From contig JAEUHP010000302.1 in NCBI GenBank assembly GCA_016795295.1, positions 1 to 43,786 of the forward strand: DNA of 43,786 bases. Direction: 5' to 3'. The notes beneath the pieces were generated by a model that saw only the letters and a program-made list of their open reading frames with translations, searched no databases and was not told the DNA's origin. A program made the translations under genes and the position numbers. The DNA comes from Planctomycetota bacterium. Lineage in GTDB: Bacteria; Planctomycetota; UBA1135; UBA2386. Of this stretch, positions 7,993 through 15,716 are shown in pieces. The number at the start of each line of letters is the position of its first letter. The stretch's first letter is position 1.

Positions 7993-10380
7993 ATGAACTA
8001 CCACAACCTTCTCCCCGGCGGCGCCACGTTGGCGCTCGCTCTGCTTTCATGCCCAGCTCCTGGCTTCGGCCAGTCTCCGCCCCAGGTCGACAGTTTCCGG
8101 CCGCTGGCGAGCTTCAACGTTCCAGGCATCAATGCCGAGATCGTCGACTCGCTCCAGAACGGCCAGTTCTTGGTCTACACCGATGCTTCGGCCCAGGAAA
8201 TCGGCTTCGCCGACATCCGCAACGCGGCGCGCCCGCGCATGCTCGGAACGCTGGCGATGCCGGGTGAACCGACCTCGGTCAGCGTTGTGGGCCGCCATGT
8301 CTTCGTCGCCGTCTGGTCGGACCTGCCAGTCGTCGGCATGCCGGCTCCAACGTTCGCGCCTGGCAAGATGGTGGTTGCCGAGCTCGACAGCCTGAACCGG
8401 CCGCAAATTCTCGGCAGCGTCGACATCGGCTTCCACCCGGACAGCTGCAAGGTCCGCCGCATCGGCAACCAGTTCTACGTCGTGGTCGCGATCGAGAACC
8501 AGCCGGTGATCGTGCAGAATGGTCTCGTCACCGCCGACGATCGTCCGGGCAGTCCCAACGACATCAGCCCGGCCGGCCTGGTGCAGGTGATCCGTCTGGA
8601 TCCCAACAACCTCGCCAATGCGGTCGTCACCGACATCGCCCTGCCGGCCAGTCTGCTGAGCGCGGCTGGTTGCCTCTATCCCGACGACCCACAGCCGGAA
8701 TTCGTGGCCTGGGAAGGCACCCAGGTTGCCGTCACGCTGCAGGAGAACAACGGCGTGGCCCGCATCGACATGAGCAACCCGAACCAGCCAGTGCTACAGG
8801 GTGTGTTCTCGACCGGCATCGTGCACGACCGTCGCGCCGACCTCCGCAACAACGCCGAGATCAGCCTCACCCAGCTGTATCCAAGCCAAGCGCCGGTGGT
8901 TCGCGATGGCGGAGGCAACCCCGTGCCAGCCGGCTCCCGCATGCCGGACGCGATTGCCTTCTCGCCCGACGGCTCGGTGCTCTACAGCGCCGATGAAGGG
9001 GAACTCAACTTCACCGGTGGCCGGGGCTTCAGCCTCTGGAACAGCAACGGCAGCTTTCTGGGCGACTGTGACGGCAGCCTGGAGCAGTTCGCCGTTTGGT
9101 TCGGCCACTATCCCCAGGCACGCTCCGCCGCGCGCGGGATCGAGGTGGAAGGGATCGCCACCGGTCGCTTCGGCAATCGCGACTTCCTGTTCGTCCTGTC
9201 AGAGCGCGGCTCCTTCATGGCAGTCTACGACATCAACAGCCCGCAACAGCCGCGGCCGTTGCAGCTGTTGCCGACCGGTTTGTCGCCGGAAGGCATCGTG
9301 GTGATCCCGCAGCGCAACCTGGTGGTCACCGCTGACGAGCTGTCGGGCACCCTCACCCTCTTCCAAGGCATGCCAGGCCTCTACACGCCTTCACCGCTCC
9401 AGCCACAGATCTACTCCGCAGATCTCAGCACACCGTGGAGCGCGATCTCCGGCATGTGCGCCGGCTTCCAGCAAGGTTTGTTCTTCGGCGTGCCGGACAA
9501 TGCCCTGCCGACCACGATCTACGCGCTGCAGACGGGCCAGTCCTACGCTCCGGTGGCCGCCGTACTGCCGGTCCTTCGCAATGGTGTACAGGCTCGATAC
9601 GATGCCGAGGGCATCTGCCTCGACCGCTCCATGATCAGTCCGGCATTGCCGGGCTTCTGGCTGGCGGTCGAAGGCAATGGCACCACCTTGCCGAACCTGT
9701 TGGTGCAGGTCGACGCCAACGGCAACGTGGTTCGCGAGATCCAGCTGCCGTTCGCGTTGGACGGCGCTGCCGACCCGGCCGTGCCCGGCCACGCTCCGGC
9801 TTCGGGCGCCAACGTCAAAGTCGGCGGACAGGGCTTCGAAGGCGTCGCGCTGACGCCAGACGGACGTCACCTGGTGGCGATCCTGCAGCGTGAGTTCCCC
9901 GGTGAGTTCCCGACCGGCATCAAGTACGCCCGCATTGCACGTTACGACCTGCAGCAGCTGACGGGCCCACAGGCGCCACAGGTCGGCCTGCGCTGCGGCG
10001 GCGACTGGGACATCTTCTACTATGAACTCGACACCAACGATCCCATCAACTGGCCAGGCATCTCGGAGATCACCGCGGTCGACGGCCAGCGGTTTCTGAT
10101 CCTCGAGCGCGACAAGGGAGTGGGTGCAGGTTCGACGCTGAAGCGTGTCTACGGCATCGATCTGACCGGCTTCGTACCTGACACGAACGGCGTGCCGAAC
10201 ATCGCCGAGATGGTGCGCAAGACAGAGATCGCCGACATCGTCGAGGAGTTCTCGCCGTACGAGAAGGTGGAAGGTGTGGCGCTGTTCCAGGGCCAGATGT
10301 GGGTGATCGTCGACAACGACGGAGGCCAGTTGGAGAGCCGGCTACGCTACTTGGGGCAGCTGCCGAATCGGCGGTTCTGA
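7993..10380 (+). CDS. Secreted choice-of-anchor-I / esterase-like phytase family protein
   Basis: The 795-residue product has a signal peptide (hydrophobic residues 10-21, likely cleavage after GFGQ). The N-terminal half has the repeated strand pattern of a beta-propeller of the choice-of-anchor-I type (GEPTSVSVVGRHVFVAVW, then HPDSCKVRRIGNQFYVVVAI, AIAFSPDGSVLYSADEGE). The C-terminal half resembles the esterase-like activity of phytase family (PF13449): GFEGVALTPDGRHLVAILQ, ISEITAVDGQRFLILERDKG, and VEGVALFQGQMWVIVDNDGG at the end. The family is thought to act on phosphate esters or similar substrates outside the cell, but the substrate is unproven. The ATG at 7993 is chosen because the signal peptide starts there; the frame is open back to 7801 without secretion features. 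Being near phoX and tatA, it may be part of a phosphorus-acquisition group. Confidence 0.75.
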   Translation: MNYHNLLPGGATLALALLSCPAPGFGQSPPQVDSFRPLASFNVPGINAEIVDSLQNGQFLVYTDASAQEIGFADIRNAARPRMLGTLAMPGEPTSVSVVGRHVFVAVWSDLPVVGMPAPTFAPGKMVVAELDSLNRPQILGSVDIGFHPDSCKVRRIGNQFYVVVAIENQPVIVQNGLVTADDRPGSPNDISPAGLVQVIRLDPNNLANAVVTDIALPASLLSAAGCLYPDDPQPEFVAWEGTQVAVTLQENNGVARIDMSNPNQPVLQGVFSTGIVHDRRADLRNNAEISLTQLYPSQAPVVRDGGGNPVPAGSRMPDAIAFSPDGSVLYSADEGELNFTGGRGFSLWNSNGSFLGDCDGSLEQFAVWFGHYPQARSAARGIEVEGIATGRFGNRDFLFVLSERGSFMAVYDINSPQQPRPLQLLPTGLSPEGIVVIPQRNLVVTADELSGTLTLFQGMPGLYTPSPLQPQIYSADLSTPWSAISGMCAGFQQGLFFGVPDNALPTTIYALQTGQSYAPVAAVLPVLRNGVQARYDAEGICLDRSMISPALPGFWLAVEGNGTTLPNLLVQVDANGNVVREIQLPFALDGAADPAVPGHAPASGANVKVGGQGFEGVALTPDGRHLVAILQREFPGEFPTGIKYARIARYDLQQLTGPQAPQVGLRCGGDWDIFYYELDTNDPINWPGISEITAVDGQRFLILERDKGVGAGSTLKRVYGIDLTGFVPDTNGVPNIAEMVRKTEIADIVEEFSPYEKVEGVALFQGQMWVIVDNDGGQLESRLRYLGQLPNRRF

Positions 10381-10521
10381 GTAGAGTTGCCGGCGCGGCA
10401 GCTGCAGTGCAACCGGCGCCATGAGGCGTGACGGTGCCTCGGGCAGGCACGGCCAACTCGAGGCTTCGAGACGATGGCGGCGGCCCGGATCCGCCAGCGG
10501 CCGCCGCAGCCAACGCCCCCC

Positions 10522-12780
10522 CTACTGGATCGTCACCTGCAACCCATTCGACAGATCGAACGGGAACGACGCGCACGGCGGGGCGTTGCGCGCGTCGACC
10601 AGCCATTGGGCGAAGAACTGCAGCCCGCGCAGCGCTGGCACGTTCGGCAGGACGAAGCCGAGGTCCGTGCGCGCGAAATCGTCGACGTTGTCGGCTTCGG
10701 CGAACAGGGCCGTGAACGGATTCGGCACCAGCCTGCAACTGCCGCAGCCGACCGCGTCGAGGCGATCGATCCCGAGCAGCAGGAAGCAGGTGCGATTGGC
10801 CGGCGCGTCCTCCAGCACCAGGTCGCAGCGCGCGCCGCCGACGGTGGCACATTCGACGCGCGCGGTGGCGGCGAGGTTGCCGCAGCCGCCGCCGAGCGTC
10901 ACCACCGTGCCGTCGTCGACCCGGTAGGTCCAGAAGTGCAGGACGTTGACGCCGTTCACCGACGCCGGACCGACCAACTGGATCTCCTCGCGCCGGCTCT
11001 CGGCCACCGCGCCGAAAGCACCCGGCCGCACCACCACGGCGCTGCTGCCCGTCAACCCACTGCCCACCACCTGCGGTGGTTCGCAAGCCTGGCAATGCAC
11101 GCGGGCGTGGGTGCGCACCTCACCCTGATCACACGCCCCGCCACCCCCGGTGCAGGGATCCCGGTAGACGGTGCTGCGCACGCACACCACGCTCGACGGC
11201 GTGGTGCCGATCGACGGCCAGCGGCCGGTCGAGTTGGTCGGGCCGCGAGCGTCCACCAACTCGGTGAAGCGCAGGAGGGTCGGCGTCTGCAGTTCGCAGC
11301 GGGCCAGCCACGGCCAGGTGCTGTTCTCGTTGGAGATGTTGGTGACGACGTGGCCGGTCAGGAACACGCTCCAAGAATCGCCGTCGCCGTCGGCGACCAG
11401 GTCCTTCAGGTTGTTGTAGGCGAGGTTCCCCGTGTTGGTCGGGAAGGTCCGAACCGCCTCGGGCGTCACCGCGGTGCCGAAGACGGTGCACACCTGCGCA
11501 CTCAGCGTCGCGAGCGGCGAGCCGTTGGTCTCGCCCCAGGTGACCAGGAAGTTGCCGCTGGCGATGTTGCTGCGCGACAGGCCGACCGCGGTGGCGTTGC
11601 TCGACACCACCACCGGCTGCGCGATCGCGAACCCGAGGGTCGGGCCGACCCCGAGGGTCCGGATCACGGCGTCGCCGAGTTCGCCGTTGGTGCCGGAGCT
11701 GCCGGTGCGGGCGTGGTAGGCCAGCAGCACCGCGTCGTTGCCCGGCGTGGTCGCCGGCAAGGTGTTGCTGCCGAGCCGCGGCCGCTGCAGGTCACGGTTC
11801 TGATCGACCTGCACCGTCGTCTCGGGGCCGACGTGGTTCGGCGAAGTCAACGCGCGGGCCAGGATCCGGCTGCGCAGGCCGCTGGTGACGTTCGCCTCCT
11901 CCGACCAGGCGACCACGAAAGCGTCGCGCGAGGCGATGTTGGCGACCGAGGCATGCGTGCCGAGGAGCGCCGTGGCCCGGATCACGACCGGGCCGCCCGG
12001 CTCGAACCAGCCCTTCAGCGTGTAGTTGTTGGACGAGACCGACTCGAACCAGGCGAACAGCGTCGTGCCGGTGCTGAGGTCGTGCGCGGCATCCCAGCCG
12101 CGGACGCCGAGGCCCAGCGAGGTGCGCGTCACCGGCGCCAGCAGCGGGTCGAGGACCAGGGGCAGCGCCGCGGTCTGGACGAAGGCCGCCGGCAGGCGCA
12201 GCGACAGCACGCCGTCGGCGAACGACAGGCGGCCCGGCACGCGGTCGCCAGCGGCGTCGATGCCGACCACGCCGGCGATCGTGACACCGCCGTGGTCGCC
12301 ACCGAACTCCAGGCGATCGGGCGCTTCGGCCAACAGCGGCAGCACGGTGTCCAGGCGCAGGTCGACGACCAGATCGCCTTCGCCAGCCGGCAGCTCGTGG
12401 AACACGAACGACTGCTCCATGCCCTGCGGCCGCACGTCGTAGACTTCGACCACGGCGCCGCGGTGGTAGCGCACCGCGAGCCCCTGTTCTTGCGGTTCCG
12501 CGTCCGGCAACGGCTGGCGGGCCGCGCCACGCCCGACCGCGGTCGGGGACAAGGTCACCTGCAACGGCGGCTCGGCCACCGCCGAGCAGGTGAGGAACTC
12601 GACGTGGCTGGCGGCGAAGTGCGCGCGGTAGCCAGCGCCGAAGCCCCACAGCCCCGACGGTTCGCGCTGCACCACGGCGAAGCGCTCGGCGAGGGCCACG
12701 GTCTGCGGTGGGGGCAGCTGCCGCTGGGCAGCAAGGCTGGTCAGCAACACGGGCAGAACGAGCAACCGATGGAACGACAT
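10522..12780 (-). CDS. Secreted repeat protein A (paralogue of its upstream neighbour)
   Basis: The 752-residue protein has a signal peptide (MSFHRLLVLPVLLTSLAAQ) and no enzymatic motif that I recognise. Residues about 20-220 contain the block VYDVRPQGMEQSFVFHELP, then GIDAAGDR, then LPAAFVQTAALPLVLDPLL; the same block is found in the next gene upstream (12822-14993), so the two are tandem paralogues. The middle looks like beta-propeller strands (e.g. DAFVVAWSEEAN, NFLVTWGETNG), and the C-terminus has Cys-rich loops (CGNLAATARVEC, GCGSC) and ends with LQFFAQW, then LSNGLQVTIQ. The start at 12780 has a good ribosome site (GGAG, 7 bases before ATG on the minus strand). The frame continues open much further upstream, but that is the shadow of the neighbouring gene. 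Confidence 0.7.
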   Translation of the reverse strand: MSFHRLLVLPVLLTSLAAQRQLPPPQTVALAERFAVVQREPSGLWGFGAGYRAHFAASHVEFLTCSAVAEPPLQVTLSPTAVGRGAARQPLPDAEPQEQGLAVRYHRGAVVEVYDVRPQGMEQSFVFHELPAGEGDLVVDLRLDTVLPLLAEAPDRLEFGGDHGGVTIAGVVGIDAAGDRVPGRLSFADGVLSLRLPAAFVQTAALPLVLDPLLAPVTRTSLGLGVRGWDAAHDLSTGTTLFAWFESVSSNNYTLKGWFEPGGPVVIRATALLGTHASVANIASRDAFVVAWSEEANVTSGLRSRILARALTSPNHVGPETTVQVDQNRDLQRPRLGSNTLPATTPGNDAVLLAYHARTGSSGTNGELGDAVIRTLGVGPTLGFAIAQPVVVSSNATAVGLSRSNIASGNFLVTWGETNGSPLATLSAQVCTVFGTAVTPEAVRTFPTNTGNLAYNNLKDLVADGDGDSWSVFLTGHVVTNISNENSTWPWLARCELQTPTLLRFTELVDARGPTNSTGRWPSIGTTPSSVVCVRSTVYRDPCTGGGGACDQGEVRTHARVHCQACEPPQVVGSGLTGSSAVVVRPGAFGAVAESRREEIQLVGPASVNGVNVLHFWTYRVDDGTVVTLGGGCGNLAATARVECATVGGARCDLVLEDAPANRTCFLLLGIDRLDAVGCGSCRLVPNPFTALFAEADNVDDFARTDLGFVLPNVPALRGLQFFAQWLVDARNAPPCASFPFDLSNGLQVTIQ

Positions 12781-12821
12781 GGCAATCTCCTGGGCGGATG
12801 CAGAGCGGGAGGCAGAGGCGG

Positions 12822-14993
12822 TCATTCGCCGACCAACAGCCGGATGGCGTTCGAGGTCGACAACTGGGCGGCCAGCGGGCAGAAATTGGTGACGGTGCCG
12901 AGGATCGCAGCCTGGGCGTCGAGAGGCACGCCGAGCAGGCGGACCGAACAGGGCATCGGCACCGCGTAGGAGCCCTGCCCGCCGGCCAAAGGGATCACGC
13001 CGAGGGCGGTCGGCCCGACGAACGAGCAGCCGCCACAGCCGAGTGGCGCAGTGACGATGCCGAGGCTGACGAAGGCGAGCCCCGCGGCGGCGTCGGTGGT
13101 CGACACCGAGTAGCCGAAGGCCGCATTGCCGATCGACAGGGAGCTGGTGGCGGCGATCGTCACCGGGCGGCCGCAGCCGGCCCACAGCGCCTGCGGCGGC
13201 GTGGCGGCGAACGGCGTGAACTCGATCGCGTGGATGTCGCCGGGCAGCGGCCGCGACAGGTCGTGCGACGCCCACACCACCAGAGCGCCGGGCACCGACG
13301 AGCCGCCCGTGTAGCGGGCGCCGACCATCGGCTCGACATCGGTCGCCAATGCCCCGGTGACCGCGAACTCGGCGCCGCACGGCACGCAGCCGGTCAGCCC
13401 GACACTGCTGCCGCGGACCTCGTAGTCGAGGAAGCCCGTGGTGCGCGACCAGACGGCCAGGTACTTCGGCCCCAGCAGCGCGAGCTTCGGCGCGAAGTCG
13501 TCGGCGGTGCTGCTCGCCAGCACCGCGGTGCTGCGCAACTGCAGCTGACCGCCCTGCAGGTCGATCTGCACCCCGCGGATGTCGCGATCGGCGCGCCCGG
13601 GTGCCAGCTGGTCGAGCACGGCCAGGAACGAGCCTTGGGCGCCATCGATGTCGACCTGCGGCAGGTGCGCTGCGCCGACCGCAAACGCATAGGGCGCGCC
13701 GACCAAGACGCCGGGGAACTGGCAGGCCTGCACGACCAGTTCGCCCGGGCGGGCGAACGCAACCACCTGCGCACCGGTGCCCGACTTGCTGACCCGCGGG
13801 AAGCGCGCCGCCGGGTCCGGAACGATGGCGAACGCCGGCAGCAGCGAGAGGCCTTGGGTGCCCGACGGCAGGGCGTAGCACTGCGCGAACAGGCCGACGC
13901 CGACCTCGCGCCAGACCATCACACCGAGGTTGTCGACGAGGCCCGGGTTGCCGGACAGATCGGGCTCGACGCAGTTGCTGGCGGCCGGCGTCAGGTCCTG
14001 GGCCGGGCCCAGGGTGCCGTCGCCGTTCACGATCCGCGACGCGATGGTCGTCATGCCGACCACCGAATCGCCGCGCTCCCAGATCACCAGCCAGCGATTG
14101 GCAAGGTTGTGCGAGACGACGCGCGGCCGGCGCAGCACCGGACCGGTGCCCAGCACCTGCGCCGCGCCGAGCCCGACCGCCGGGCGCCAAGTGCGGCCGA
14201 GCACCGACGCCGAAGTCGCCGACAGGACCTGCCGCCAGACCAGCAGGAAGTTCGACGAGGTGGCGTCGAAGGCGACGGCGGGCTCGGTGTCGTTCAGGCC
14301 GCCGGTGGCGGCGTCGATGCGCGCACCGACCAGCGGATCCAGCACCAGCGGCAACGCCGCCGTGTCGACGAACGCCGCCGGCAGCGACAGTTCGAGCTGG
14401 CCGTCGACCAGCCGCACCGCGCCCTGGCAGCGATCGCCGGCCGCGTCGATGCCGGTGACGGCGCCCACCGACACGCCGCCGAGCCCCGGCACCAGGAACT
14501 GCAGCCCACCACCGGCCGCCACTTCGCCGAACGGCGCCAGCTCGCCGGCGAGCCGGCAGCGCACCACCAGGTCGCCACGGCCCGGCAGCGCGGTGAAGAC
14601 GAACGACTGCTCGACACCCTCGGCCCGCACTTCGTAGCGCTCCTCGACGGCGGCCGAGCGGCGGTAGACCGCAGCCGCACCGCGCTGCACCGGAGGCACC
14701 ACCGCTTCGACGGGCAGTGCCGCCCCGCCGCGCGCGATGCCGGCCAGTTCGAGCTCGAGCCGCTGGTCGCGCACAGCGCGGGCGCCCAGCGCCGGCTGGA
14801 ACTGCATGCCATGGGCGTCGAACTGCACCGCGTAGTCGGCGCCGAAGCCGGCCAGGCGGCCAGCAGCCCCGGTGAGGCCGTGGGCACTGCGGCGGATGCC
14901 GGTCAGGTCCGGCTCGCGGGCGGTGGTTTGGGCGGTCGCTGCGCTGGCGAGCGCGAGCAGGAGGGCAGGGAGGGTGACGGCGAAGTAGGCCAT
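12822..14993 (-). CDS. Secreted repeat protein B (paralogue of its downstream neighbour)
   Basis: The 723-residue product starts with a signal peptide (MAYFAVTLPALLLALASAAT, cleavage near AQ). The N-terminal third shares RYEVRAEGVEQSFVFTALP, TGIDAAGDRC and LPAAFVDTAALPLVLDPL with the protein at 10522-12780. The middle has propeller-like strands (FLLVWRQV, NRWLVIWERG, KYLAVWSRT). The C-terminus has a different Cys-rich module (CGRPVTIAATSSLSIGN, then GCGGCSF) and ends in LLGVPLDAQAAIL, then STSNAIRLLVGE. I know no function. The in-frame ATG 16 codons upstream is less likely because it would precede the signal peptide with a polar leader. It lies 99 bases downstream of the ECF sigma gene and 41 bases upstream of its paralogue, so the two may be targets or co-transcribed members of that regulatory unit. 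Confidence 0.7.
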   Translation of the reverse strand: MAYFAVTLPALLLALASAATAQTTAREPDLTGIRRSAHGLTGAAGRLAGFGADYAVQFDAHGMQFQPALGARAVRDQRLELELAGIARGGAALPVEAVVPPVQRGAAAVYRRSAAVEERYEVRAEGVEQSFVFTALPGRGDLVVRCRLAGELAPFGEVAAGGGLQFLVPGLGGVSVGAVTGIDAAGDRCQGAVRLVDGQLELSLPAAFVDTAALPLVLDPLVGARIDAATGGLNDTEPAVAFDATSSNFLLVWRQVLSATSASVLGRTWRPAVGLGAAQVLGTGPVLRRPRVVSHNLANRWLVIWERGDSVVGMTTIASRIVNGDGTLGPAQDLTPAASNCVEPDLSGNPGLVDNLGVMVWREVGVGLFAQCYALPSGTQGLSLLPAFAIVPDPAARFPRVSKSGTGAQVVAFARPGELVVQACQFPGVLVGAPYAFAVGAAHLPQVDIDGAQGSFLAVLDQLAPGRADRDIRGVQIDLQGGQLQLRSTAVLASSTADDFAPKLALLGPKYLAVWSRTTGFLDYEVRGSSVGLTGCVPCGAEFAVTGALATDVEPMVGARYTGGSSVPGALVVWASHDLSRPLPGDIHAIEFTPFAATPPQALWAGCGRPVTIAATSSLSIGNAAFGYSVSTTDAAAGLAFVSLGIVTAPLGCGGCSFVGPTALGVIPLAGGQGSYAVPMPCSVRLLGVPLDAQAAILGTVTNFCPLAAQLSTSNAIRLLVGE

Positions 14994-15092
14994 GGGGTGT
15001 CCCAGTGCTGGTTGCGGAGCGCGCCAAGAGGCGAGCCCCACCCCGAGAACCCCGTTCGCCCGGCCGGCGGGCGAAAAATCCGCAGCCGCCGC

Positions 15093-15668
15093 TCAGCCCG
15101 CTCGATCGCCGCCCAAGCGCTGTTGCAGGAACGCCCGCGCAAACCGCCATTCGGCCTTCACCGCCGCTTCGCTGGCACCCACCACCTCCGCCGTCTCCTC
15201 AATCGTAAGTCCTGTAAATACACGGAGTTCGACGATCTGCGCCGACCGCTGACTGCGCCCCGCCAACAACTCCAGCACGTCGTTCAGGGCGACCATGTCG
15301 CCAGCCTCGCGTTCGATCACCTCCAGGCAGTCGTCGAGCGGCAACGGTGCCCGGTCGCCGCCGCGCTTCTGGGCACGGCGGTCGCGGGCGTGGTTCAGCA
15401 GCACCTGCCGCATCGCCCGCGCCGCAACCGCCAGGAAGTGCCGCCGGTCGGCGAACTCCGGCACCTGCCCGGAGCGCGCGATCTTCAGCCACGCCTCGTG
15501 CACCAGCGCGGTCGGCTGCAGCGTGTGCGCCGCGCCGCCACGCATCAGCTTGCCGGCGATGTTGCGCAGTTCTTCGTAGACCAACGGCAGGATCGCCGCG
15601 GCGGCATCGGCATCGCCGTCCCGCATCCGGTGCAAGAACCTGGTGATCTGCGCAGCGGGATCGCTCAT
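15093..15668 (-). CDS. ECF-type RNA polymerase sigma factor (TIGR02999-like)
   Basis: The 191-residue protein has the two ECF sigma regions and no extra domain. Region 2 covers about residues 20-95, with LVYEELRNIAGKLMRGG, TLQPTALVHEAWLKI and HFLAVAARAMRQVLLNHARD, all typical of the TIGR02999 / Sigma70_ECF (PF07638) group common in Planctomycetota and Acidobacteriota. Region 4 is at about 130-180, with IVELRVFTGLTIEETAEVVG and then a helix-turn-helix (ASEAAVKAEWRFARAFL) that binds the -35 element. No anti-sigma gene is adjacent; instead a Ser/Thr kinase lies 48 bases upstream on the same strand. Families of this kind are thought to be controlled by the linked kinase rather than by an anti-sigma factor. 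Target promoters are unknown. Confidence 0.9.
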   Translation of the reverse strand: MSDPAAQITRFLHRMRDGDADAAAAILPLVYEELRNIAGKLMRGGAAHTLQPTALVHEAWLKIARSGQVPEFADRRHFLAVAARAMRQVLLNHARDRRAQKRGGDRAPLPLDDCLEVIEREAGDMVALNDVLELLAGRSQRSAQIVELRVFTGLTIEETAEVVGASEAAVKAEWRFARAFLQQRLGGDRAG

Positions 15669-15689
15669 CGGGGAGGCGGACTTCCGAAC

Positions 15690-15695
15690 AGTCTA
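15690..15695 (-). promoter_or_regulatory. TAGACT -10-like box upstream of the ECF gene
   Basis: Read on the minus strand, GGGATAGACT ends 21 bases before the sigma factor's ATG. It resembles the TA-containing boxes before other genes in the window. It lies in the 48-base gap between kinase and sigma factor, so it would give the sigma gene its own promoter. Confidence 0.25.
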
Positions 15696-15716
15696 TCCCA
15701 TGACCGCCACCTGGCG

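Noticed and set aside
10457..10470. Small palindrome CTCGA-GGCT-TCGAG after the phytase-like gene
   Set aside because: A 5-bp stem is too short and lacks a T run to call a terminator.
10522..15150. A single 1542-residue minus-strand protein
   Set aside because: Only its last 752 residues (10522-12780) form a signal-peptide-bearing protein; the upstream part is the wrong frame of the paralogue 12822-14993.
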